Source of the DNA: Pseudomonas silesiensis
GTDB lineage: Bacteria; Pseudomonadota; Gammaproteobacteria; Pseudomonadales; Pseudomonadaceae
Direction of reading: 5' to 3'
DNA: 64,000 bases
Assembly (NCBI RefSeq): GCF_001661075.1
Contig: NZ_CP014870.1
Span: 4,963,702-5,027,701 of the forward strand
Position 1 is the stretch's first letter, and the number at the start of each line of letters is the position of its first letter. Made by a program: the position numbers and the translations under genes. The notes below the pieces were generated by a model. The model saw nothing but the letters and a program-made list of their open reading frames with translations. It searched no databases and had not been told where the DNA came from. Of this stretch, positions 26,071 to 34,197 are shown one piece after another.

Positions 26071-27003
26071 TCAGTCCTGCCCCAGTGCTTTGCGCAAACG
26101 ACGGCGCACCCACTGCTCGGCACTGACAAAGGTGATGCCCAACAGCACCAGCACCGCGCCGACGATGAAGTTGAGACTCAATTCTTCACCCAGCAGCACC
26201 ACGCCGAACGTGACGCCAAACAACGGCGTCATGAAGGAAAACACCGCCAGGTTCGCCGCCAGATAACGGCGCAGCAGCCAGAACCAGGTCAGGTAACTGA
26301 AGAACGACACCACCAATCCCTGGAACAGCACGCTGGCCACCGCCACCGTGGTGAGGCTGACGTGGCCAACCTGGCCACTGAGGATTGCGATCAGCAGCAG
26401 GCCGACGAAACCGACGATCAGTTGATAAAACAGGGTCAGGGTTACCGGAGCCTCCGACAGGCGCGAAGCGCGCACCACCACAGTGGTCGCCCCCCAGGAC
26501 GCGCCGGCCAGCACACCCAATGCATCGCCCAGCAGCATGCGCCGATCGAGATTGTCCCAAGACACTCCACCGGCAAATGCGATGGCAATCCCGATGAAAG
26601 CCAGGAAAATGCCCAGCCACTGGACAGGTCTCAAGCGTTCACTCGGCAACAGCCAGTTGACACCCAACGCGGTAAAGATCGGCGCCGTGTAAAGGAACAC
26701 CGACATGTGCGCGGCCGTGGTCAGTTGCAGGCCTTCGGAAATGAAGAGGAACTCGAGGCCGAACAGTGAACCGGCCAGCAAACCGCCGCGCCAGGTACTG
26801 CCGACCTGATCCCAGCCACCCTTCCAGCACAGCAAAAGGCCTACGAGCAACGCGGAGATACCCGATCGCCCCGCCGCTTGCATGACCGGGGCAATATCGG
26901 GCGCCGCCCATTTGATCATCACCTGCTGGACACCCCAGATCAGGCACAGCCCCATCATCACTTGCAGGGCAAACCCATCGGCGCTACGCCGGGTGGCGCT
27001 CAC
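26071..27003 (-). CDS. EamA/DMT-family transporter
   Basis: 310 residues, about ten membrane helices in two EamA repeats ('MMGLCLIWGVQQVMIKWAAP' opens the first, 'LLGDALGVLAGASWGATTVV' the second). Start is GTG at 27003, with GAGG 7 bp upstream; the further open sequence upstream (to 27054) has no ribosome site. Ends in a basic tail ('RRRLRKALG'), as in many DMT proteins. The substrate is unknown. It stands alone between two unrelated transcripts. Confidence 0.86.
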   Translation of the reverse strand: MSATRRSADGFALQVMMGLCLIWGVQQVMIKWAAPDIAPVMQAAGRSGISALLVGLLLCWKGGWDQVGSTWRGGLLAGSLFGLEFLFISEGLQLTTAAHMSVFLYTAPIFTALGVNWLLPSERLRPVQWLGIFLAFIGIAIAFAGGVSWDNLDRRMLLGDALGVLAGASWGATTVVVRASRLSEAPVTLTLFYQLIVGFVGLLLIAILSGQVGHVSLTTVAVASVLFQGLVVSFFSYLTWFWLLRRYLAANLAVFSFMTPLFGVTFGVVLLGEELSLNFIVGAVLVLLGITFVSAEQWVRRRLRKALGQD

Positions 27004-27371
27004 CGGAATACCTCGACAACACAATCCATGGCAGTGACTCGACAGTAAAAGCAAAGCCCCGGTTTTTTGCTGAGTAAGCGCCGGGGCGAAAAATCATGCT
27101 GCCGATTATTAACCAGATAGCCAGAAAATGCCGTCTGCCAGAGACCTTTGGCTTCCTGGTTGCGTCATTTTCTGGAAGTCATTGAGGGGGGCCGACGATT
27201 ACCTGGAGGTGCCGCGCCGTTCAGCGTACGCGCCCTCCCCCTGTAGGAGCGAGCTTGCTCCGGGCGGCGTTCCGACGATGGACTTCAAGTCGCCGCGTTT
27301 AACCAGAAAACCCGCGTCATCGTTGACGACCATCGCGAGCAAGCTCGCTCCTACAGGGGGGGTCGACCGGG
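27004..27371. other. Intergenic region with a REPIN
   Basis: 368 bp. The right half is the REPIN 27237-27360; the rest should contain the promoter of the EamA gene. No gene seen. Confidence 0.6.
27237..27360. repeat. REPIN (CCGGGCGGCG variant, TAGGAGCGAGC core)
   Basis: 24-bp outer arms are perfect reverse complements (27237-27260 and 27337-27360). The inner part shares 'GCGTTCCGACGATGGACT' and 'CGTTGACGACCATCGCGAGC' with the elements at 40368 and 51042. Confidence 0.9.
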
Positions 27372-28208
27372 TCAGCTCAATTCGATGCGGTCGGCATGAA
27401 TAACGATCTGGCCGTTCTTGTACAACGCACCAATCGCCTTTTTGAAGTTGCCCTTGCTGACGCCAAACATGCTGGTGATCACTGTTGGATCACTCTTGTC
27501 GCTGACCGGCAATGTGCCGTTGTTTTCGCGCAACCTGGCGAGGATCTTCGAGTTGAGGCTGGTGGCAGCTTCCTCGCCAACCGGTTGCAGGCTCAGGCTG
27601 ATCTTGCCATCGGCCCGGACTTCTTTGATAAAGCCCTTTTCTTCTTTCCCGGCGCGCATGAACTTGAAGATTTCGTTCTTGTGGATCAAGCCCCAGTGCT
27701 TGTTGTTGATGATCGCCTTGAACCCCATATCGGTGGCTTCGGCAACCAGCAGGTCAACTTCCTGGCCCGGGGTGTAGTTGGCCGGGGTCTTGTCCAGGTA
27801 GCGGTCCAGACGCGCCGTCGCCGTGATGCGGCGGGTGTGTTTATCGAGGTATACGTGCACCACGACATATTCACCGGCGGTCATCTGGCGCTTTTCTTCG
27901 GAGTACGGCAGCAACAGATCCTTCGGCAAGCCCCAATCCAGGAAAACCCCGATGCTGTTGACTTCAACGACTTTCAAACTGGCGAATTCACCGACCTGCA
28001 CTTTCGGCTTTTCGGTAGTTGCAATGAGTTTGTCATCGCTGTCCAGATAAATAAAAACGTTGAGCCAATCTTCATCTTCACTGGGAATATCTTTGGGAAT
28101 ATAACGATTGGGCAGAAGGATTTCCCCTTCCGCGCCGCCGTCCAGATATAAACCGAAGTTAGTGTGTTTAACCACTTGCAAACTGTTGTAACGCCCGACT
28201 AAAGCCAT
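27372..28208 (-). CDS. CvfB-family S1-like RNA-binding protein
   Basis: 278 residues. Tandem S1-like beta-barrel modules ('LQVVKHTNFGLYLDGGAEGE', 'LKVVEVNSIGVFLDWGLPKD', 'EATDMGFKAIINNKHWGLIH') end in a winged-helix segment ('SMFGVSKGNFKKAIGALYKN'). This is the CvfB/YitL architecture: three S1 modules plus a wHTH that bind RNA. Family members affect virulence or translation-linked gene expression. The family N-terminus is kept from ATG 28208, with GAGGG upstream. It lies alone on its strand. Confidence 0.88.
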   Translation of the reverse strand: MALVGRYNSLQVVKHTNFGLYLDGGAEGEILLPNRYIPKDIPSEDEDWLNVFIYLDSDDKLIATTEKPKVQVGEFASLKVVEVNSIGVFLDWGLPKDLLLPYSEEKRQMTAGEYVVVHVYLDKHTRRITATARLDRYLDKTPANYTPGQEVDLLVAEATDMGFKAIINNKHWGLIHKNEIFKFMRAGKEEKGFIKEVRADGKISLSLQPVGEEAATSLNSKILARLRENNGTLPVSDKSDPTVITSMFGVSKGNFKKAIGALYKNGQIVIHADRIELS

Positions 28209-28559
28209 GTCCAATACCCTCATTGCGTGGGCAGCATTCTACCCGGTTTTGCGGATTGCGTTCGGCGGCCAGCCCGATGGCGCCGGAAAATCCTCTGAAG
28301 GCCTTAATTTTCCTGATTTTTTATCCTGCGTACCTGGCCACTCGTCAGGCCATACCGACGCTGTTCGCACCCGTCAGCCAGGCAAAAACCGCTAATTTCC
28401 TTCTGTACTTTTAAGTTAAAACAGCAGCTTAGGGGTATTTTCCGAATAATTACCCGCGATACACCACCGACTTGCGACTTGTATTTCGGGAGGATATTTA
28501 TCAAGCAATTGTCAAGTATTTCCTGTACTATGCCTGGCCAAGTTAATTTCTACAGGTTA
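28209..28559. other. Divergent intergenic region, no gene seen
   Basis: 351 bp, AT-rich in its right half. It must hold the promoters of the CvfB-like gene and of the small gene at 28560. I find no convincing hairpin or operator. Confidence 0.5.
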
Positions 28560-28748
28560 ATGGCCGCCATGCGTGTAAAAGCATCCAACAGCAAAGCAAA
28601 GCCAGCTCCAGCCGTTGAAACCAGCGAATCGATCAACAATCAGATTGCTGCGTTCCTCAAGTCTGGCGGCGAGATCCAGCAAATTGCCAAAGGCGTCAGC
28701 GGCCAGACATTCGGCCCGTCCAAGCAGATCACCTTGGGCAAAAAGTAA
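28560..28748 (+). CDS. Conserved small hypothetical protein
   Basis: 62 residues: a basic Ala/Lys/Pro-rich start and a compact second half 'SINNQIAAFLKSGGEIQQIA' leading to 'GVSGQTFGPSKQITLGKK'. I recall similar short proteins in other Pseudomonas but know no function; the basic ends hint at nucleic-acid contact. Start may be ATG 28560 or ATG 28569; AGG lies 3 and 12 bp upstream respectively. A 25-base hairpin (28781-28805, 8-bp stem AAGCGCTT) follows the stop, without a T-run. Confidence 0.65.
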   Translation: MAAMRVKASNSKAKPAPAVETSESINNQIAAFLKSGGEIQQIAKGVSGQTFGPSKQITLGKK

Positions 28749-28780
28749 GCTACAAGATCTCCCTGCGATAACTGGTCCCT

Positions 28781-28805
28781 AAGCGCTTTGAGCTTCGAAG
28801 CGCTT
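28781..28805 (+). other. Hairpin downstream of the small hypothetical gene
   Basis: AAGCGCTT at 28781-28788 pairs with the same self-complementary octamer at 28798-28805 around a 9-base loop. There is no T-tract; possible 3'-end stabiliser. Confidence 0.4.
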
Positions 28806-28961
28806 GGACTGGAACCTTCTGAAACACCCCGCCCAACATCCATCCATCAAAAATCGACGAACGGCCTTCGGCGCCGGACATTCGCCGGTATCCTTGCACA
28901 CGTCTAGATCAAGCGTTTCAGCAGGTTTTTTTCCTGCTCCTCGCTGTTCATGGAGTGACGC

Positions 28962-29678
28962 ATGCTCAAACCCTTTCTTTTCCTGCTCGCCAGCCTGCTG
29001 GCCTGTTCGGTCGCCAATGCGCAAATCTTCCAGCGTGAACTGGGTGACTTCGATCTCAAACTGGGCACCTCCCCCAGCCGCAGCATGGCCCAGGGCCTGG
29101 TCAAACCTTCCAGCACCGGCTCGTTCCACGGCGGTCTCGACCTGAGCCACGACAGCGGATTTTACGTCGGTCAATGGTCACCAAGCGTGGGCTTGAGTCC
29201 GGGTAACAACCTTGAAGTCGATTCCTACGTCGGTTTTAAACAGCCTTTCGATCACAGCCTCGGATACGAAGTGGGTATGATCCATTACAGCTACCCAACA
29301 GTGGAAACGCTCGACAGCCAGGAGTTTTTCGGTGGTCTGACCCTGCTGGGCAGCCGCTTCGGCGCGGCGTTCAGCAACGATCCGGACAAACAGAACAGCA
29401 CTGTATTCGCCGACCTGAGCGGCAATCAGCCATTCGGTATCGGGGTCAGCATGAAATACACCACGCACCAGCTCAATGCCCCGGTATCTGTCGAAGGTGG
29501 CTATGTCGGCAGCTTCACCGACTGGTCAGTGACGCTCTCCCGTCCATTCATGGGCATCGACCTGGACCTGATCTACAGCGACTCCAGTCTCAGCGGCAGC
29601 GACTGCTCAGCCTATTCCGGGCATAACAGCCAGTGCGATGGCCTGGTCACCCTGAAGGCTCAACATGCCTTCTATTGA
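28962..29678 (+). CDS. TorF-family putative outer-membrane porin
   Basis: 238 residues. The signal peptide ends 'SVANA'. The rest alternates hydrophobic and polar residues like a beta-barrel, with repeats such as 'FHGGLDLSHDSGFYVGQWSP' and 'DSYVGFKQPFDHSLGYEVG', and ends in aromatic Tyr ('LKAQHAFY'), the outer-membrane insertion signal. TorF/Gcw_chp-type porins are poorly characterised. A lipoprotein gene follows 65 bp later. Confidence 0.82.
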   Translation: MLKPFLFLLASLLACSVANAQIFQRELGDFDLKLGTSPSRSMAQGLVKPSSTGSFHGGLDLSHDSGFYVGQWSPSVGLSPGNNLEVDSYVGFKQPFDHSLGYEVGMIHYSYPTVETLDSQEFFGGLTLLGSRFGAAFSNDPDKQNSTVFADLSGNQPFGIGVSMKYTTHQLNAPVSVEGGYVGSFTDWSVTLSRPFMGIDLDLIYSDSSLSGSDCSAYSGHNSQCDGLVTLKAQHAFY

Positions 29679-29743
29679 TTGGCTGAACTGGCGGGCTCAT
29701 CCCGCGTCCACATGAGAACCTACGCTTTCGCAAGGACTTGCCC

Positions 29744-30613
29744 ATGTCGCGCTGGTTGAAGTGTCTCACCGTCGTTATCACCCTCTGTTTTGCCCTCGGC
29801 GCGTGCAGCCGCGTGGGCCTGGCCTATCGCAATCTCGACATGATCATCCCGTGGACGCTCAGCGATTACCTGAGCATGAACGGCGGGCAGAAAGACTGGT
29901 TCAACGAACGCCTTGCAGAGCACCTGAGCTGGCACTGCACCACGCAACTGCCGGGCTACCTCGACTGGCTGGACCGTTTGCAGGACATGGTCGAGCGCAA
30001 CCAGGTGACCGACGCCGCGCTGCAGGCCCGCACGCAGGAAGCCAAACAAGCCATCGCCCAGACTGCCAGGGAAATCACCCCCTCAGCCATCGAGTTGTTG
30101 CAGGGGCTCGATGGCAAGCAAGTCGCGGAAATGAATGACGCCTTCGCCAAGGACCAGCGCAAACGCCAGGAGCAATACCTGAAACCGTCGCTTGATCAGC
30201 AAATCAGGGAGCGTGGCGAACGTATGGAAAAACGCTTGAATGACTGGCTCGGCCCGCTCAGCCCTGGCCAAAAGCAACGAGTGGTCGACTGGTCGAAAGC
30301 ATTGGGTGATCAGAACACCCAGTGGATCGCTAACCGCGCCCATTGGCAAAAGCAATTCAGTGCGGCGGTTGCACAGCGCCAGAGTCCGCAATTCCCACAA
30401 CGCATCGAGACGCTTCTGGTCAATCGAGAGACGTTGTGGACGCCGACCTATCGCCAGGCCTACGCCAACACCGAAGCCCAGGCAAGGTCGCTGTTCGTGG
30501 ACCTGATGGCCGAGAGCACGCCGGAGCAACGGCAGCGATTGCTGAAGAAAATCGAGGGCGTGCGCAAGGATTTCAATGATTTGAAATGTTTGAAGGCGGC
30601 AAAACAAAGTTAA
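29744..30613 (+). CDS. DUF6279-family lipoprotein
   Basis: 289 residues. Lipobox 'CFALGACSR' after a short hydrophobic stretch marks a lipoprotein. The mature part is helical and rich in Gln/Glu/Arg, with 'LDWLDRLQDMVERNQVTDAA' and 'PGQKQRVVDWSKALGDQN', typical of DUF6279. AAGGA lies 7 bp before the ATG at 29744. Function is unknown. A REPIN of the second class follows the stop. Confidence 0.82.
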   Translation: MSRWLKCLTVVITLCFALGACSRVGLAYRNLDMIIPWTLSDYLSMNGGQKDWFNERLAEHLSWHCTTQLPGYLDWLDRLQDMVERNQVTDAALQARTQEAKQAIAQTAREITPSAIELLQGLDGKQVAEMNDAFAKDQRKRQEQYLKPSLDQQIRERGERMEKRLNDWLGPLSPGQKQRVVDWSKALGDQNTQWIANRAHWQKQFSAAVAQRQSPQFPQRIETLLVNRETLWTPTYRQAYANTEAQARSLFVDLMAESTPEQRQRLLKKIEGVRKDFNDLKCLKAAKQS

Positions 30614-30630
30614 GCGTCCAACACAAATCC

Positions 30631-30717
30631 CCTGTAGGAGCCGGCTTGCCGGCGAATGCGACTTCAAGGCTTACACCGCCCATGAAGACGCCTTCGCCGG
30701 CAAGCCCTCCTACAGGG
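30631..30717. repeat. REPIN, second class (TAGGAGCCGGCTTGCC core)
   Basis: 'CCTGTAGGAGCCGGCTTGCC' and 'GGCAAGCCCTCCTACAGG' face each other. Its core differs from the GGAGCGAGC class. It sits between convergent genes. Confidence 0.88.
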
Positions 30718-30787
30718 TGCGGCATCTGACCACAATCCATCGGTACGCCGGGGATCATCGGGGATCATGTAGATGCCGACGTAATGT

Positions 30788-31177
30788 TCAGGCTATCTGC
30801 GCCTTCGACGCCACTTCGTCAAACGTCACCTCGTCCAGCGCATCTTCCTGCTCATCCAGCACTTGCCGCGGATGGTCATTGCCCGGAATGCTGCTATCGA
30901 TCAGGCTCAACAAACTCGAGCCCCGTGGCGTCAATATGTAGTTCGAGCCAGTGCCACCCTGTTCCTCGGGCCGAGGCTCGATATAGCCGCGCGCCAGCAG
31001 TAACTTTTCGTACTCGCCAGCCACCGCTTTCAGGTGATCCAGGTTTTCCGTCTGCTCGCCCTCGGTCGCCTTCTCTGCCGCGAATTGTTCGGCATAAGGC
31101 CGTGGCGTAAAGCTGCTGGCACCGTTTTGTACTTCGTGCAGCAAGCGTTCTATCAAATCCCAGTTATAAGTCGTCAT
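30788..31177 (-). CDS. Winged-helix-like hypothetical protein (DUF2513-like)
   Basis: 129 residues. The order of a small winged-helix domain can be seen: 'WDLIERLLHEVQNG', 'YEKLLLARGYIEPRP' and 'ILTPRGSSLLSLIDSS', then an acidic tail ('EDALDEVTFDEVAS'). This resembles DUF2513-type proteins found near phage or regulatory genes, though no phage genes are near. ATG 31177 has GGAGG 9 bp upstream; a TTG three codons earlier was not chosen. Transcription regulation is a guess. Confidence 0.6.
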   Translation of the reverse strand: MTTYNWDLIERLLHEVQNGASSFTPRPYAEQFAAEKATEGEQTENLDHLKAVAGEYEKLLLARGYIEPRPEEQGGTGSNYILTPRGSSLLSLIDSSIPGNDHPRQVLDEQEDALDEVTFDEVASKAQIA

Positions 31178-31352
31178 CCTGATCAACCTCCAGCGCCCGT
31201 GAGTGAAATGGCCTACATAGGTTGTGACCTAAAGCGTGCGCAGCCGTTCAGCCCAGGTTTTGAACAGCACCGACCGGCGGTATGTCGAATTGGGCACAGA
31301 CCGAACGACTAGCTATGTCAGTTACCTCCCAGCATCCCGCAGGAGAACACCA

Positions 31353-32087
31353 ATGAACATTCACAACCATCCCGTCGTCTCCCAGGAAGAATGGCGCGCT
31401 GCCCGCAAACAACACCTGGCCAACGAAAAAGCCTTCACCCGGGCACGGGACAAGCTCAGCGCCGAACGCCGCGCCTTGCCCTGGGTGAAAATCGACAAGG
31501 ACTACCGCTTTCAGGGCCCTGATGGCAAGTTGAAACTGGCCGATCTGTTCGGCGATCGCAGCCAGCTGGTCATTTACCACTTCATGTTTGCCAAAGGCTG
31601 GGACGAAGGCTGCTCTGGCTGCTCGTTCCTCTCGGACCATATCGACGGGGCCAACCAGCACCTGGCCCACCATGACGTGGCGGTGGTCGCGGTGTCCCAC
31701 GCACCCTTCGCCGAATTCCAGGCGTTCAAACGGCGCATGGGCTGGAAATTCGATTGGGTCTCGTCCGAGGGCTGCGATTTCAACTACGACTTCGGCGTCT
31801 CGTTCCGAGCCGAAGATGTCGCCGCCGGCAAGGCGACCTACAACTACGAAAAATCCGACGGCGCCGAAGAAGAACTCCCCGGCCTGAGCGTGTTTTATCG
31901 CAACGAAGGTGGCGAAATCTTCCATACCTACTCCACCTACGCCCGCGGTCTCGACCTGTTGGTTGGTGCCTACAACTATTTGGACCTGACCCCGAAGGGC
32001 CGCAATGAAGAGCAAATCATGGAATGGGTGCAGCTTCATGATCGGTATGAAGAGAAGGCGTCATCCAGCTGCTGTCATAGGGGATAG
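31353..32087 (+). CDS. DUF899 thioredoxin-like protein
   Basis: 244 residues. It begins 'VVSQEEWRAARKQHLANEK' and contains 'YHFMFAKGWDEGCSGCSFLS', the CxGC-type motif of the DUF899 thioredoxin-like family, then 'GWKFDWVSSEGCDFNYDFG' and 'FHTYSTYARGLDLLVGAYNY'. The family has a thioredoxin fold of uncertain substrate. The tail holds a Cys pair ('SSSCCHRG'). AGGAG lies 7 bp before the ATG. Monocistronic. Confidence 0.87.
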   Translation: MNIHNHPVVSQEEWRAARKQHLANEKAFTRARDKLSAERRALPWVKIDKDYRFQGPDGKLKLADLFGDRSQLVIYHFMFAKGWDEGCSGCSFLSDHIDGANQHLAHHDVAVVAVSHAPFAEFQAFKRRMGWKFDWVSSEGCDFNYDFGVSFRAEDVAAGKATYNYEKSDGAEEELPGLSVFYRNEGGEIFHTYSTYARGLDLLVGAYNYLDLTPKGRNEEQIMEWVQLHDRYEEKASSSCCHRG

Positions 32088-32097
32088 ATCGCGCAGA

Positions 32098-32135
32098 TCG
32101 AGTCGCGGCGATCCGACAAGCCAGCTCCAGCTGCC
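32098..32135. repeat. Degenerate single REP remnant
   Basis: 'GGCGATCCGACAAGCCAGCTCC' (read as two parts) resembles one arm of the second REP class seen at 56745-56780, with no facing partner. Confidence 0.4.
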
Positions 32136-32260
32136 AGAGGCGCTCTTAATAGGTCAGCTTGAAAGGGGCAATCTGCAATTGAGCGCTTGCGTCGCTGAAC
32201 TTTTCCATGCTCGAGCCCTCAACCGGATAACCCGCCTTAACCGGAACTGAGGCTCGCCCT

Positions 32261-32536
32261 ATGAAAACCCTGTTGAAACTCACCCTGGTTGCCACTTTCG
32301 CCTGCGCTCTTCCCGTTTGGGCTTGCACGCCCGAAGAAGCCACGGCCAAGCGCGAACAACTGGCCAGGGAAATCACCAAGCTCACCGAGCAGAATCCAGC
32401 CAAAGCCAAGGAGATCAACGACGAGCTGCAAAAGATGGACCTGGGCACCGCCAGCAAGGATTTGCCCGACAAGTGCCAGTTGATCGACCAGCGATTGAAG
32501 GAGCTGGGAACGGCTGAGAAGAAAGCCGAGGGTTGA
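32261..32536 (+). CDS. Small exported helical protein
   Basis: 91 residues: a signal peptide ('LTLVATFACALPVWA', cleaved before Cys-Thr-Pro) and a mature part that is one charged helix pair ('REQLAREITKLTEQNPAKAK', 'LIDQRLKELG'), with two Cys that could form a disulfide in the periplasm. I know of similar Pseudomonas periplasmic proteins without assigned function. A bidirectional terminator follows. Confidence 0.72.
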   Translation: MKTLLKLTLVATFACALPVWACTPEEATAKREQLAREITKLTEQNPAKAKEINDELQKMDLGTASKDLPDKCQLIDQRLKELGTAEKKAEG

Positions 32537-32608
32537 AGGCACGATCAAAGGCGTGCAACGAGGCTGCGATCTTTTGATGTTAAAAGGCCAAACAGATTTC
32601 CAGGCATA

Positions 32609-32638
32609 AAAAAACCCGGACGCTGTCCGGGTTTTTTT
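32609..32638. terminator. Bidirectional rho-independent terminator
   Basis: A-run, 7-bp stem CCCGGAC / GTCCGGG with GCT loop, T-run. It serves both the small exported protein gene (+) and the DEAD-box gene (-), which converge here. Confidence 0.92.
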
Positions 32639-32657
32639 ATTGGATCGCTATGGCGCC

Positions 32658-34004
32658 TTACTCGGCAGCCGGCGCTTCCGGCTTGCGGCGCTTGAGCGGC
32701 GCCATGCCGTCCTTGCTGACCAACGACAGGGCGTCGGTCTTCGGGCGGTTGGCGATCTTGCGCTTGGTCGGGGCCTTGGCGCCGGTTTTCTTCTTGTCGC
32801 CCTTGGCGTCGACCTTTTTCTTCTTCACGCCGACCGCTTTACCCGAGGCCTTGACCTTTTTCGGTCCGCCGTAGGTGCCTTTGACTTCCTTGATGGTGCG
32901 GCGCTCGAAGCTCTGCTTGAGGTAGCGCTCGACGCTCGACATCAGGTTCCAGTCGCCGTGGCAGATCAGCGAGATGGCCAGGCCATCGTTGCCGGCGCGG
33001 CCGGTACGACCGATGCGGTGCACGTACTCGTCGCCGCTGCGGGGCATGTCGAAGTTGATCACCAGGTCCAGGCCGTCGACGTCCAGACCGCGAGCGGCGA
33101 CGTCGGTGGCAACGAGGATTTTCACGCCGCCCTGCTTCAGGCGGTCGATGGCCAGCTTGCGGTCTTTCTGGTCCTTGTCGCCATGCAACACGAACGCTTT
33201 GTATTCCTGCGCCACCAGGCGGCCGTAGATACGGTCGGCCATGGCGCGGGTGTTGGTGAACACGATGGCTTTCTGATAGGTCTCGTTGGCCAGCAGCCAG
33301 TTCACGATCTGTTCTTTGTGCTGATTGTGGTCGGCGGTGATGATCTGCTGTCGGGTGGTCGCGTTCAGATCGCTGACGTTGTTCAGCTGCAGGTGCTCAG
33401 GGTTGTTCAAGACCTTGGCGACCATCTCGCGCAAGCCCGAACCCCCGGTGGTGGCCGAGAACAGCATGGTCTGCTGACGGTTGGTGCACTCTTGCACCAG
33501 GCGCTGCACGTCTTCGGCAAAGCCCATGTCGAGCATGCGGTCGGCTTCGTCGAGCACCAGCACTTCGACTTCTTTCAAGTCGAGGTTGCCGGCGTTCAGT
33601 TGTTCGATCATCCGGCCCGGCGTACCGATCAGGATGTCCGGCACCTTGCGCAGCATGGCGGCCTGGACCTTGAAGTCTTCACCGCCGGTGATCAGGCCGG
33701 ACTTGATGAACGTGAACTGGGCGAAGCGCTCGACTTCCTTGATGGTCTGCTGGGCCAGCTCGCGGGTCGGCAGCAGGATCAGGGTCTTGATGCTGACGCG
33801 GACTTTGGCCGGACCGATCAAGCGATTGAGGATCGGCAAAACGAAGGCGGCGGTCTTGCCGCTACCGGTTTGCGCTGTCACCCGCAGGTCACGCCCTTGG
33901 AGCGCCAGCGGAATGGCCGCTGCTTGCACAGGCGTTGGCTCGACAAATTTAAGCTCGGCCACGGCTTTGAGCAGGCGTTCGTGCAGGGCGAATTGGGAAA
34001 ACAC
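32658..34004 (-). CDS. DEAD-box ATP-dependent RNA helicase
   Basis: 448 residues. Motifs in order: 'FALHERLLKAVAELKF' with the Q motif, Walker A 'AQTGSGKTAAF', 'PTRELAQQ', 'GTPGRMIEQL', 'VLDEADRMLDMGF', 'FSATTGG', 'ATDVAARGLDVDGLD' and 'HRIGRTGRAG'. The basic tail ('VKKKKVDAKGDKKKTGAK') probably anchors RNA. This is the SrmB/RhlE-like group involved in ribosome assembly or RNA turnover; the exact orthologue is not certain. Start is GTG 34004 with GAGG 8 bp upstream. The gene ends at the bidirectional terminator. Confidence 0.93.
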   Translation of the reverse strand: MFSQFALHERLLKAVAELKFVEPTPVQAAAIPLALQGRDLRVTAQTGSGKTAAFVLPILNRLIGPAKVRVSIKTLILLPTRELAQQTIKEVERFAQFTFIKSGLITGGEDFKVQAAMLRKVPDILIGTPGRMIEQLNAGNLDLKEVEVLVLDEADRMLDMGFAEDVQRLVQECTNRQQTMLFSATTGGSGLREMVAKVLNNPEHLQLNNVSDLNATTRQQIITADHNQHKEQIVNWLLANETYQKAIVFTNTRAMADRIYGRLVAQEYKAFVLHGDKDQKDRKLAIDRLKQGGVKILVATDVAARGLDVDGLDLVINFDMPRSGDEYVHRIGRTGRAGNDGLAISLICHGDWNLMSSVERYLKQSFERRTIKEVKGTYGGPKKVKASGKAVGVKKKKVDAKGDKKKTGAKAPTKRKIANRPKTDALSLVSKDGMAPLKRRKPEAPAAE

Positions 34005-34197
34005 GGGTGCTACCTCGAAGAAATACAAAAAAACAGCTGCATAGGGTAACGGTTTCGAGCGCGAAGGCCGAGTTTCTTTATACAAACGGCGCTAAACAGT
34101 GGTTTTTTTGTTGCGCCTTTTGTCATCAAACGTCATCCAACGCGTCTTAAATGCTCTAATCGCTCCGTCGCATCCAATAGAAGACCCCTTTTTGCCC

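Noticed and set aside
32640..34049. 469-codon plus-strand frame opposite the DEAD-box helicase
   Set aside because: Antisense shadow; no ribosome site and no recognisable motifs.
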